Shown in pieces: positions 16,476 through 24,917 of a stretch of 51,937 nucleotides of DNA. The position numbers and the translations under genes are program-made. The notes beneath the pieces were generated by a model. It had not been told where the DNA came from and did no database searches. It saw nothing but the letters and a program-made list of their open reading frames with translations. The stretch is from an uncultured Lachnospiraceae bacterium (GTDB lineage: Bacteria; Bacillota; Clostridia; Lachnospirales; Lachnospiraceae), in assembly GCA_947564645.1 (NCBI GenBank), contig CANOCU010000025.1, forward strand, positions 1 through 51,937. Reading direction: 5' to 3'. Position 1 is the first letter of the stretch, and each line of letters opens with the position of its first letter.

Positions 16476-17145
16476 ACACGCCTTCCCCGCTTTCCTGCAT
16501 TTCTCCGGCTTCCTGCACTTTCCCGCTTTCCTGCATTTTTCCGTTTGCTTGCATTTTCCCGTTTCCTTGCATTTTTCCGTTTTCCTGCACTTTCCCCCGC
16601 TGCTTCTCCCATTCGCTTCGAAGCAGCCGGTATTCCAGCCTCGTCTTCATCCTGCCATCGTGCCATTCCCAATCCACATGCTCCGCCTCTTTAATCAGGC
16701 CGCACCTTAGCATCACCTGCTCGGAACGCGCATTTTCCGCAAAGCATCCGGTCGTCACCCGGTAAACCCCATCCTCTTCAAACGCATAGTCCAGGACTCT
16801 GCGAAAGGCCTCCGTCACATAACCGTTATGCCAGAACTTCGGATATGTAAAATACCCGGCATGTACGATCTTGCCCACCGGCGTCCTGGCCTTCACGGTA
16901 TACCCGATGCTTCCCACCTGTTCCCGGGTACTTTTCAATTCCATATAGAGAAAGTAGAAAGTCCTGTCCTCCCGCCCGGCATCCTCCAGCACCTGCGTCA
17001 GTTCCTCATCCGCCTCCTGCCTGGAAGTAAACCTGATATCCTGCAGATAATACATCGTCTGCGCATCCGTTTTCAGCCTGTAGTAATCTTCCCTGTCGCG
17101 CTCCTCATAGTCCCGCAGGATCAGACGTTCCGTCTCCAAATACAT
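16456..17145 (-). CDS. GNAT N-acetyltransferase with a repeat tail
   Basis: 229 aa. The RimJ/RimL-type GNAT domain spans residues 1-180 (LETERLILRDYEERD; GSIGYTVKA; YVTEAFRRVLDYAFE; RVTTGCFAENARSEQVML). The last 45 residues are hexapeptide repeats of the form GKMQxN, which are not part of any GNAT fold. ATG 17145 has GGGGGAG upstream; 38 more in-frame residues upstream are discarded. Targets of this clade include ribosomal-protein N-termini, antibiotics and small amines; none can be chosen here. Confidence 0.85.
   Translation of the reverse strand: MYLETERLILRDYEERDREDYYRLKTDAQTMYYLQDIRFTSRQEADEELTQVLEDAGREDRTFYFLYMELKSTREQVGSIGYTVKARTPVGKIVHAGYFTYPKFWHNGYVTEAFRRVLDYAFEEDGVYRVTTGCFAENARSEQVMLRCGLIKEAEHVDWEWHDGRMKTRLEYRLLRSEWEKQRGKVQENGKMQGNGKMQANGKMQESGKVQEAGEMQESGEGVYGGDQN
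16490..16600. repeat. 18-bp tandem repeat, six copies, in the GNAT 3' end
   Basis: TGCA cores at 16496, 16514, 16532, 16550, 16568 and 16586 give an exact 18-bp period. Being a multiple of three, it adds or removes whole hexapeptides. It ends about 15 bp before the methyltransferase start. Confidence 0.9.
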
Positions 17146-17190
17146 ACCCTGTCTCCCCCTTCCGTATCCTGATCTTATGCTCCTACCTTC

Positions 17191-17236
17191 AGTGAATAAA
17201 GGAATACGCGTTCCTTTGTTCACTAAAGGTATTGTA
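17191..17236 (-). promoter_or_regulatory. Long palindrome at the start of the GNAT transcript
   Basis: AGTGAATAAAGGAA (17191-17204) pairs with TTCCTTTGTTCACT (17211-17224): 14 pairs with one G-T. A -10 TACAAT (17231-17236) lies seven bases upstream on the minus strand, so the palindrome would sit at the transcription start, as an operator or a 5' hairpin. The rest of the 338-bp gap (17225-17439) holds nothing else I can name. Confidence 0.5.
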
Positions 17237-17439
17237 TCAGGAAAGCGTCCTGCCACCAATCACCCGGATGGTGATTTTATTCTACCGACAGGCAAGCGGA
17301 TTCCCGTGCCCGCGGCAGCCTCGATAGTAATATGGTAGCATTTTCTTAGAAAAACAAAAAGTATGAAAAGAAAGTTCCGGTGTTCACCATGATTTACACC
17401 TTGTTTTAAGAAAAGGAATAAGAAATTACAAATAAACTA

Positions 17440-17468
17440 TTGACATTATATCAAAAAAGGAATATTTT
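17440..17468 (+). promoter_or_regulatory. Sigma-A promoter of the toxin-antitoxin remnant
   Basis: -35 TTGACA (17440-17445), 17-base spacer, -10 TATTTT (17463-17468), 16 bp before the toxin remnant ATG. Confidence 0.7.
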
Positions 17469-17483
17469 ATAAGTGAGGGAATT

Positions 17484-17628
17484 ATGTCTAACATTACATT
17501 TTATCGGATGACCGATGGAACCGCTCCCATGGAGGAATTTCTGGACACAGAAAACGCCGCGTTCTCAATTAAAGCTGGCCAGACAATATAAAGCAGATTA
17601 TGAACGCAGAGTGCAGGAAAGGAGTTGA
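17484..17628 (+). pseudogene. higB: RelE/HigB-type toxin with the middle deleted
   Basis: The first 20-odd codons (starting MSNITFYRMTDG, ...PMEEFLD) match the N-terminus of phage Gp49/HigB-like toxins. Translation then runs into junk and stops at 17589. In another frame the bases 17553-17628 encode a typical C-terminal end of the same family (TPRSQLKLARQYKADYE, then RRVQERS and stop). So the ends of one gene are joined with about 200 bp of the core missing and the frame broken. The active-site region is gone; no toxin can be made. Confidence 0.75.
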
Positions 17629-17633
17629 ATCGA

Positions 17634-17906
17634 ATGAACGACCTTCGCAGATATTTAGAGAAACAGATGAACGATCCCGCGTTTCGTGCAGAGCACGAGG
17701 CTACCAGAACCGAATTCGAAGTAGCCAGAGCACTGATCGAAGCAAGACTGTCTTCAAACATGACGCAGAAAGAACTTGCAGAGCGCTCCGGCATCCGCCA
17801 GTCCAACATCAGCCGCATTGAGAACGGAACCTGCAGCCCCACGATCGCTACACTGCAGTCCCTGGCCAGTGGATTGGGGAAGAAACTGTCGATCAGTTTC
17901 CGCTAA
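17634..17906 (+). CDS. higA: XRE-family antitoxin (HigA-like), orphaned
   Basis: 90 aa with a central helix-turn-helix (MTQKELAERSGIRQSNISRIENG, about residues 40-62). The start is ATG 17634 with AAAGGAG upstream, just after the toxin remnant; the TTG three codons earlier is not needed. In intact loci the pair follows the toxin-first order seen here, and the antitoxin represses the promoter at 17440-17468. With the toxin deleted, this gene is probably maintained only as a repressor or is on its way out. Confidence 0.85.
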   Translation: MNDLRRYLEKQMNDPAFRAEHEATRTEFEVARALIEARLSSNMTQKELAERSGIRQSNISRIENGTCSPTIATLQSLASGLGKKLSISFR

Positions 17907-18247
17907 CATTGTTTATCGCAGCAGTCATATATATTTTGTTATGTCGTTTACTATATGTCATTTACTATACTTCCTATTCCCATTGTATGATCTCCGTTTC
18001 TACCGTTCATGCAATGGGATTTGGATTTTCAGGGAAATAAAATACAGGATATTCTGCCGAAATCGATAAAATGTGAATACATTTACTTGAAATCAAATAC
18101 TTTTTCCAAGCACTACTCTAATATCCACTTTAACACATCGCAAAATAAAAGTCTAGTAATATTTTCTTTTTTTCCTTACAATAAATATGATAAACGACAT
18201 AACAAATTTCCGTTTCCGTCTCCTGCAGGAGCCATATACGGAAGCTT
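17907..18247. other. AT-rich gap without recognised genes
   Basis: About 340 bp, clearly more AT-rich than its surroundings. The open frame beginning at 18187 lacks a ribosome site and runs into helD out of frame. I see no RNA gene or repeat here; it may be remains of the element that brought the toxin-antitoxin pair. Confidence 0.5.
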
Positions 18248-18275
18248 TTGCAGAGACAAAAACGCAATTTATAAT
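18248..18275 (+). promoter_or_regulatory. Promoter of the HelD-like gene
   Basis: -35 TTGCAG (18248-18253), 16-base spacer, -10 TATAAT (18270-18275). Transcription would start about 37 bp before the gene's ATG. Confidence 0.6.
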
Positions 18276-18319
18276 GTCACAGACTATAGCAGTTCATGAA
18301 ACAATACAGGAGGTTTTCC

Positions 18320-21300
18320 ATGAGTCACAAACCAAATCAGACGCCCCCTTCCACCTCCAGGCAGGCCGAAGAGGCCTACCTGCAGCAGACGCTGGCCATT
18401 GTGAAGGACAATCTCTCCCATTATGGCAGAGAAGTTTCGCGTATGCAGGAAGATATCGACGAAATGCTGGCCCATTACCATGACAATGACGTGGAGGTCC
18501 TCACCATCCTGAACAACACGGTGACCCTCCACGACCATATGAAGCGGGCTCTGCTGCGCAATGAGAAGGCGCGAAACAAACCCTACTTCGGCAGGATCAT
18601 TTTCCGTGACGAATCCCTTGAGAAAACAGAATCCCTCTACATTGGCAAGGGCGGCATCTCCAAAGATTCCACCCACCAGATCGTCATCGACTGGCGCGCA
18701 CCGGTGGCAGGCGTCTACTATGAGAATGGCCTGGGAAAATGCAGTTACAAAGCCCCCGGTGAAGCCGAGATCGCCATCGACCTGCAGCTGAAACGCACCT
18801 ATGAGATCGAATCGGGAAAGCTGCTCGACTACTTCGACAGCGAAGTGATCGCCAACGACGACCTTCTCACCAAGTATCTGGCCAAAAACAAACAGGCGGT
18901 CTTAAGTGAGATCGTCGCCACCATCCAGAAAGAACAGAATGAGATCATCCGCAGATCCCCTTATCACAACATCATCGTACAGGGCGTGGCAGGCTCCGGC
19001 AAGACCACCGTGGCCATGCACCGGATCTCTTACATTCTCTATAACTATGCGGAACGTTTCCGCCCCGACGACTTCTACATCGTGGGCAGCAACCGCATCC
19101 TGCTCGACTATATCACGGGAGTCCTGCCGGATCTGGATGTCTACGGCGTGCGCCAGATGACCATGGAACAGCTTTTCGTGCGGCTCCTGTATGAGGACTG
19201 GGACAACAGGAAATACAGCATCCAGGAAGTGAGCCGTACCGCAGGCAGCCGCGTCAAGGGCAGCGCCGCCTGGTTCCACGCACTGGAAGACTACTGCCGT
19301 CATCTGGAGGAAAGTACCATCTCCTGCAAGTCCGTCTATCTGAACCCGAAACAGTTCGTGGAAGGGCTCCGGGACGGCAAATTCGGCATATTCGACACGA
19401 CCGAAGGGCGAAGCGATCCCCGCGACCTTATCTGCCTTCTCGAGCGGGAAGCCGTGGAGCGCTACCTGAAACAGAATCCCGCCGTCTCCATCCAGAGTAA
19501 GATCAACATGCTAAACGATCGACTGCGCAATAAGATCAAGGAAGAATTTCTGGGCAAGGGCATTAAGTACACCGATCCGGAGAAAAAGGCGATCCTCAAA
19601 GCCTACCGTCAGCATTACGGCCCCAAGATCTGGAAAAAGCCGATCTATGATCTTTACAGAGACTTTCTTGCAAAACAGAATGCCCGGGGAGCGGATGTCG
19701 CCATCCCGGAAACTGCCTTCGACGTCTACGACCTGGCCGCACTGGCTTACCTTTACAAGAGAGTCAAGGAGACGGAAGTCATCAGCGAAGCGCACCATAT
19801 CGTGATCGACGAAGCGCAGGATTTCGGCATGATGGCCTACTATACCCTGCATTACTGCATCCGCGGCTGTACCTATACGGTGATGGGAGACGTCTCCCAG
19901 AATATCCACTTCGGTTACGGCTTAAACGACTGGGAAGCCCTGCGCAGCCTGCTATTGCCGGATCCCGCCGATACCTTCGGCCTTCTGAAGAAAAGTTATC
20001 GTAATACGGTGGAGATCTCCGACTTTGCCACCCGTATCCTGCAACATGGACGTTTCTTCGTCTACCCGGTAGAACCGATCCTCCGCCACGGCAATGCCGT
20101 ACAGACCAAAAAGCTGCCGGACCGGAAGTCTCTGATCGAGTCAGCCGCCGATACCTGCAAAGGCTGGCTTGCAAACGACTGGAACACCATCGCCGTGATC
20201 TGCCGCGACCTCGCTGCGGCCGCCAAAGCGGCCAGGGAACTGTCCGCTTATCTGGACAATATCGAGAGTGATCCGGAGAAAGCAGTTTTCGGGAACGGCG
20301 TCATGGTGCTGCCGGTAGACTACACCAAAGGACTGGAATTTGACGCGGTACTGATCCTTGATCCCACGCGGGAAGACTATCCCGTGGAAGACGGCCATGC
20401 CAAGCTGCTCTACGTGGCAGCAACCCGCGCCCTGCATGAACTGTGCGTGCTCCACACCGGAGACCTGACCGGGCTGATCACGGATCCCGTGCCGGAACCT
20501 ATGGACCATGCGACCGCACATCCTGCAAGCGCCGTTGCCGATGACCGCACCGACAGAGTCATGCCGGATACCGCAAGAAGCAGCCACGCTCCATCCCCGG
20601 AGCAGTCAAAACCCGTCCGGCCATTAAAGAAAAAAGTTTCCATCGTGCAAAACAACCTGCTGCCGCACCATTCCCTCTCATCCGAAGCAGAGGCCCCCTC
20701 TGTCCGAAACGCAGGCGATGCACGGCAATCTGCCAAAGCAGCTGCCACGCGGGAAAGCGGCCACGCCAAAGCAGCGGCCACGCGGGAAAGCGGCTCTGCC
20801 AGACCAACACTTGCACGAGAAAGCAGCTCCGCCAAACCTGCACCTGCGCGGGAAAGCGGCTCCGCCAGACCGGAATTTGGCGACATGCCCGCCACGGAGA
20901 TCCTGCGTCCCGCGGGTCATGGCAAGATCGACCTGGCCGTACGTTGGAGTGCAAAACAGCAGGACGGCCTCTATCTTCACAGCCGTTACGGCATCCTGCG
21001 CCTGAGTCCCGTAGGCAGCGCCATTATAAGAGTCACTTTTGCAAAAGGCGGCCAGATCGCAGACTGCTTCCATCCCGGCATCGCCGTCCGCAGGACGGAA
21101 CGCACCTGGATGTACAAGGAATCAGCCTCAACAGTAGACCTGATGACCGACGAACTGCTCGTGCAGACAGATAAGACAACCGGCGCCATCCGCTTTATGA
21201 CGCGGGATAAGAAACTCCTTTTTGCAGAGCGCAGCAAGGAATGCCGGCAACTCGAAGCTGCTCTGAATGGCCGTATGAAAGTCTGGCTCTACCCCGAATG

Positions 21301-21658
21301 GCAGAAGCAGGAAACCGTCTACGCCATGGGCGCCGGAGAGACCAAGGGCATGAACATCCGCAAAACGGCCCGGTATATCTCTCACCGAGGTCAGACAGCA
21401 GCCGATTTACCCTGTGGTACAGCGTCTGATCAGGATGCACGGGACTCAGCTTCTTCTGCCTCTTTGCCTTTCCTGCTCTCCGAAAACGGCTACGGCATCG
21501 TTCTGGCCGCCGACAGCCCGGTAATCTGTTGTGACCTGCCCACTTATGGTACCTACCTGTATGCGGAAAACGAACTGCAGATGGATTACTATTTCATCGC
21601 CGGGAAGCGGCCAAATACGATCCTGAACGCCTGCGCTTACCTGTGCGGTAAATTCTGA
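18320..21658 (+). CDS. helD: HelD-type UvrD-like helicase fused to a GH31 N-domain-like module
   Basis: 1112 aa. Residues about 15-720 are a full HelD/superfamily-1 motor: a coiled N-terminal arm, the IDWRAPVAGVYY motif, Walker A GVAGSGKTT (222-230), Walker B VIDEAQD (about 495), GDVSQNI, KKSYRNT and the motif VI region YVAATRALHEL. HelD frees stalled RNA polymerase from DNA. Residues about 720-865 are a low-complexity linker with 11-aa repeats. Residues about 870-1112 look like the beta-sandwich that precedes the barrel in GH31 glycosidases (YGILRLSP, VYAMGAGETKGMN, LPFLLSENGYGI, MDYYFIAGKRP) but no catalytic barrel follows. AGGAGG precedes ATG 18320. Confidence 0.85.
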   Translation: MSHKPNQTPPSTSRQAEEAYLQQTLAIVKDNLSHYGREVSRMQEDIDEMLAHYHDNDVEVLTILNNTVTLHDHMKRALLRNEKARNKPYFGRIIFRDESLEKTESLYIGKGGISKDSTHQIVIDWRAPVAGVYYENGLGKCSYKAPGEAEIAIDLQLKRTYEIESGKLLDYFDSEVIANDDLLTKYLAKNKQAVLSEIVATIQKEQNEIIRRSPYHNIIVQGVAGSGKTTVAMHRISYILYNYAERFRPDDFYIVGSNRILLDYITGVLPDLDVYGVRQMTMEQLFVRLLYEDWDNRKYSIQEVSRTAGSRVKGSAAWFHALEDYCRHLEESTISCKSVYLNPKQFVEGLRDGKFGIFDTTEGRSDPRDLICLLEREAVERYLKQNPAVSIQSKINMLNDRLRNKIKEEFLGKGIKYTDPEKKAILKAYRQHYGPKIWKKPIYDLYRDFLAKQNARGADVAIPETAFDVYDLAALAYLYKRVKETEVISEAHHIVIDEAQDFGMMAYYTLHYCIRGCTYTVMGDVSQNIHFGYGLNDWEALRSLLLPDPADTFGLLKKSYRNTVEISDFATRILQHGRFFVYPVEPILRHGNAVQTKKLPDRKSLIESAADTCKGWLANDWNTIAVICRDLAAAAKAARELSAYLDNIESDPEKAVFGNGVMVLPVDYTKGLEFDAVLILDPTREDYPVEDGHAKLLYVAATRALHELCVLHTGDLTGLITDPVPEPMDHATAHPASAVADDRTDRVMPDTARSSHAPSPEQSKPVRPLKKKVSIVQNNLLPHHSLSSEAEAPSVRNAGDARQSAKAAATRESGHAKAAATRESGSARPTLARESSSAKPAPARESGSARPEFGDMPATEILRPAGHGKIDLAVRWSAKQQDGLYLHSRYGILRLSPVGSAIIRVTFAKGGQIADCFHPGIAVRRTERTWMYKESASTVDLMTDELLVQTDKTTGAIRFMTRDKKLLFAERSKECRQLEAALNGRMKVWLYPEWQKQETVYAMGAGETKGMNIRKTARYISHRGQTAADLPCGTASDQDARDSASSASLPFLLSENGYGIVLAADSPVICCDLPTYGTYLYAENELQMDYYFIAGKRPNTILNACAYLCGKF
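20735..20880 (+). repeat. 33-bp in-frame tandem repeat in the HelD linker
   Basis: The GGGAAAG/GAGAAAG core recurs at 20751, 20784, 20817 and 20850, exactly 33 bp apart, encoding 11-residue units of the type AKxAxxRESGS. Copies drift in the first half of the unit, so the array is not brand new. Confidence 0.85.
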
Positions 21659-21679
21659 CAAAAAAGGCATTCACCAAAA

Positions 21680-21706
21680 GTCAGGCTGTTATTCCGACAG
21701 CCTGAC
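21680..21706 (-). terminator. Terminator hairpin containing a stop codon
   Basis: GTCAGGCTGT (21680-21689) and ACAGCCTGAC (21697-21706) form ten perfect pairs with a seven-base loop. On the minus strand a TTTT run follows. The stop codon of the membrane-fusion-type gene (21689-21691) lies in the loop and upper stem. Convergent helD ends 22 bp away. Confidence 0.7.
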
Positions 21707-23014
21707 GATTCCTCCGTTCTCGATTGCCTTCGTAGAGGAGATGATGATCCGGTCCTCCTTATCCAAAGGCGCATTATCCAGTGCAACAAAATAATCATTC
21801 TGATCCGCGACCCGCACGCTGACCTGTTCCACATAGTATTCCATGCCAAGAATCCCTTCTCTCTCCCGTACCACATAGACATGACTGCGTCCATCCACCG
21901 TCGTCACCGCGGCGGGCGTCACGCAGCAGGGCTGCTTCTCTCCCGATTCCGCATGGCTCATGACGCCTGACATACCGGGCACCCCCGTCCCTTCCGGCAG
22001 GTTGATATAGACCTCATAACTGCCCGGCGCCGAAGCGCTCTCCGCCAGATAATCGATGGTCGCTTCCTTTTCCCTGCTGCTGCCGTCCAGTTTCAGAGAC
22101 ACCGTATCATTCAGGCCCACATACTTCTTCTGTTCCTGGGTGAGCATCGTCTTGAACTGACAGGGCACGGAATCATCGGCCAGCAGCAACGCGGCTGCAT
22201 CCGACGTCCTGCCGCCCGTAGTCACGAAGATATCCGTGACCAGTCCCCCGCGGCCTGCCCGGATCTCCCCGTTCGCATTCTTCACTTCCTGATACAGCGC
22301 CAGATCGGCCCGCAGATCGGCAAGCTCTAATTGATTTACCTGTAAGGAGGCATCTGCATTCTCCGGCGCCAGGATGTCCTCCACCTTCCGGCCTGCGTCC
22401 TTCATCGTATTTTCTCTCTGCCATTTGGCATCCGCTTCCGCATAAGCCGCCTGCTGCAGCGCATCCTTCAAGGCGTCATCCACCTCGCCGCCCAGGCCGT
22501 CATGCTGTTCTCCCAAATCGTCCTCAGCCTGACTGTAAGCTTCCGCCGCCCTCCCTACAAGCGTATCCTCATATCGTGCCAATGCATCATAATCCTCTCT
22601 GGCCCGCTGCTCTTCCAACGCTTTCTTCTGTCTGGCCAGTTCCTCGTTGGCCAGGATCGTATCAACCTGCGTCTGGACCCTGGCGATGGCATTCTGCTTC
22701 TCCTCCATGATAGAAGCCAGGTCCTGCAGATCGATGGTAAAAAGCACATCCCCCTCCTCCACCTGGTCGCCCACCTGCACCATAAGCTTCTCCACGCGCA
22801 GCCCGCCAAGCGCCGTAACCGGATTCTTCTCCCCTGCCACCACGATGCCGTCCACTTTCACGACATGCTCTATATATTTGCTCTCGATGGATTCCGTCGA
22901 AACGATCGGAAGCCTCGATGCATAGATGCTCTTCGAGATTATGGTACACAGCCACATGGCCGCCAGAAATACAAGGAATCCCGTCACGATTTTTTTCTTT
23001 CTCTTATCCTCCAA
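21689..23014 (-). CDS. HlyD/membrane-fusion-type secreted adaptor protein
   Basis: 441 aa. One N-terminal transmembrane helix (about 9-30), a biotinyl-lipoyl-like half-motif (GGLRVEKLMVQVGDQVEEGDVLF), a long coiled coil (about 105-240) and beta-barrel segments after it: the plan of HlyD/MacA-type adaptors. The start is TTG 23014, with AGGAGG eight bases upstream; no ATG fits. It is the last gene after a sugar-type binding protein and two CUT1 permeases (25-bp gap), an unusual partner for an importer. It may link the transporter to the cell wall or belong to a separate exporter. Confidence 0.75.
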   Translation of the reverse strand: MEDKRKKKIVTGFLVFLAAMWLCTIISKSIYASRLPIVSTESIESKYIEHVVKVDGIVVAGEKNPVTALGGLRVEKLMVQVGDQVEEGDVLFTIDLQDLASIMEEKQNAIARVQTQVDTILANEELARQKKALEEQRAREDYDALARYEDTLVGRAAEAYSQAEDDLGEQHDGLGGEVDDALKDALQQAAYAEADAKWQRENTMKDAGRKVEDILAPENADASLQVNQLELADLRADLALYQEVKNANGEIRAGRGGLVTDIFVTTGGRTSDAAALLLADDSVPCQFKTMLTQEQKKYVGLNDTVSLKLDGSSREKEATIDYLAESASAPGSYEVYINLPEGTGVPGMSGVMSHAESGEKQPCCVTPAAVTTVDGRSHVYVVREREGILGMEYYVEQVSVRVADQNDYFVALDNAPLDKEDRIIISSTKAIENGGIVRLSE

Positions 23015-23039
23015 CGTTTTTTCCTCCTCATTCCGTTTT

Positions 23040-23915
23040 CTATTCTTTTAAACCGGAAAAAATAATTCCCTGCTCCAGATAATCCTGACCCCAGACGAAC
23101 ACGAACACCGCCGGGATCAAGGTAATGATAGATGCCGTAAAGGCGTACCCGGCCTGCGCCCAGGTAATTTCCGGCAGATACAGAGACAACGGCCACAACG
23201 CCTTATTCTCCAGAAAAGCCATCGGCTGTTCCATCATATTCCAATATTCCAGAAAGCCCAGCACCATCGCCGACAGCAGCCCGCTTTTTCCAAGCGGCAG
23301 GCCCAGCTTCCAGAAGATCCGCCATTCCCCGGCGCCGTCGATCCGCGCCGCCTCAAACAGCTGCACCGGAATACAGCGGAATCCGCCATAGGTCAGGAAG
23401 ACCGGAAACGTGGAGAACACCGCCGGCAGAATCACCGCCGCCTGCGTATCTAACAGCCCCAGCCTGTTTAACACCAGATAGCTGGACAGCATGGTCACCT
23501 GAAAAGGAAGGAGCATCAGCACCACATAAAGCGCAAACAATGCCCTGCCGCCCCGCACCTGATAGACCGCAAAAGCCCAGGCAGCCGGCACCCCGATCAC
23601 CAGCTGCCCAAGCAGAATACAGCCCACCATCTTCATGGAATTCCAGAACAACACAAAAAACTGCGGCGTCATAAAAAGCAGCTTCCCATAGCTTTCAAAG
23701 GTAGGATAATCCGGCACCAGTTTCCAGCTTATAAAGTTAAGCGAATCCGAAAACACCGGCGCCAGATACTGCCGCAGTTCCCCGTTTCCCATCACCGATC
23801 CCGTCACCAGGAGTATGATCGGCAGACACACCAGTACCGTCGGTACGAACAGCAAACACACGGTAATGTTCCTTCTGCAATCCTTCCACCTTATTTTCGA
23901 TCTTATGAAATCCAT
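23040..23915 (-). CDS. Sugar ABC transporter permease, MalG type
   Basis: 291 aa with six predicted transmembrane helices. The EAA loop that docks the ATPase reads EAARIDGAGEWRIFWKLGLP (about residue 190). The sequence diverges from common CUT1 permeases in the region before it (periplasmic loop YLAPVFSDSLNFISWKLVPD). The ribosome site is weak (GAAGAG). It is paired with the MalF-type gene upstream; no ATPase gene is present, which is common because CUT1 systems share MsmX-like ATPases encoded elsewhere. Confidence 0.88.
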   Translation of the reverse strand: MDFIRSKIRWKDCRRNITVCLLFVPTVLVCLPIILLVTGSVMGNGELRQYLAPVFSDSLNFISWKLVPDYPTFESYGKLLFMTPQFFVLFWNSMKMVGCILLGQLVIGVPAAWAFAVYQVRGGRALFALYVVLMLLPFQVTMLSSYLVLNRLGLLDTQAAVILPAVFSTFPVFLTYGGFRCIPVQLFEAARIDGAGEWRIFWKLGLPLGKSGLLSAMVLGFLEYWNMMEQPMAFLENKALWPLSLYLPEITWAQAGYAFTASIITLIPAVFVFVWGQDYLEQGIIFSGLKE

Positions 23916-23977
23916 CTCTTCGCAATCACATCCTTTTCTATTCTGCCACTTTCACCACATACTACCGGACTGCCACT

Positions 23978-24880
23978 TTATGTCCTGCTGTCCCACATAC
24001 GCTGCAGCAGCATAATCACCGCAAACAGGAAACCGCCTACGCACACCGCCGCTGCCGCCATCTTATCGAAATCCAGATTGACGAACCAGTTGTTGAACAG
24101 ATGCTGCAGCAGGTACATGTCCTGCTGCGGATAGGCTCCCGCCACCAGATACGCCTCTCTGTAGATCTTGAACGAATTCAGGAACGAGAGGATCACGATC
24201 GTGTAGAGGCTCCCTTTCAGATTCGGCAGTATGATCTTATAGAAACACTGCCGCTCCGAGGCGCCGTCCACTCTGGCCGCCTCCAAATATTCACTGGGGA
24301 TCCCCAGGATCCCCGCCAGCCAGAGCACTACCGTGTAGCCTGTATTTTTCCAGATATAGCTGAATACCAGGACCCAGAAAGCCGCGCCGGTTCCCAGGTA
24401 ATCCGTATGCAATTCGCCCCACAGCCCTGTCCACTCTCCAAGCTTTGTCAGGAACAGATTTAAGAACCCCTGCTTGTAGAAAACCATTTTCCACACGATC
24501 ACGATAGTGGCCGTGGGCATCGCCAGCGGAAACAGATACAACGACTTGATCGTCCCCATGCTCTTTAGCTTGCTCACCGGCATGGCGATCGCAAGCCCGA
24601 TCACCACCAGCAGCGGAATACAGACCAGCGTAAACCGGAACGTATTCTTCACCGCCAGCTGAAATGCCTGATTGGCGAAGATCGTCTTATAATTCCCGAA
24701 CCAGACAAACTGCCCCGTCACCACCGTCCTAAAAGACCGCCCGAACACATCCAGGAACGGCATCAGCACAAAAACCGCCACTCCCACAAGGCTCGGCGCC
24801 AGAAATACCAGAAACGCCCGCCTGTCCTTATGCGCCCGCAGTCCGCTACGCCGCCCTTTTACACGCTTTGCCTCACGCAT
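23978..24880 (-). CDS. Sugar ABC transporter permease, MalF/UgpA type
   Basis: 300 aa, six transmembrane helices after a basic N-terminal tail (KRVKGRRSGLRAHKDRR). The EAA loop is EAARVDGASERQCFYKIILPN (two short blocks, about residue 205). Partner of the MalG-type permease. The start ATG 24880 follows AGAGG. Substrate unknown. Confidence 0.9.
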   Translation of the reverse strand: MREAKRVKGRRSGLRAHKDRRAFLVFLAPSLVGVAVFVLMPFLDVFGRSFRTVVTGQFVWFGNYKTIFANQAFQLAVKNTFRFTLVCIPLLVVIGLAIAMPVSKLKSMGTIKSLYLFPLAMPTATIVIVWKMVFYKQGFLNLFLTKLGEWTGLWGELHTDYLGTGAAFWVLVFSYIWKNTGYTVVLWLAGILGIPSEYLEAARVDGASERQCFYKIILPNLKGSLYTIVILSFLNSFKIYREAYLVAGAYPQQDMYLLQHLFNNWFVNLDFDKMAAAAVCVGGFLFAVIMLLQRMWDSRT

Positions 24881-24917
24881 CTACTAACCTCTTTTCTTCT
24901 TCAACTTACTCTTTCCT

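Noticed and set aside
947-16600. CRISPR arrays
   Set aside because: The direct repeats found have no unique spacers of regular length and no cas genes nearby; they are minisatellites.
18187-18483. 98-codon frame before and into the HelD-like gene
   Set aside because: No ribosome site, overlaps the true gene out of frame, and the promoter lies inside it.
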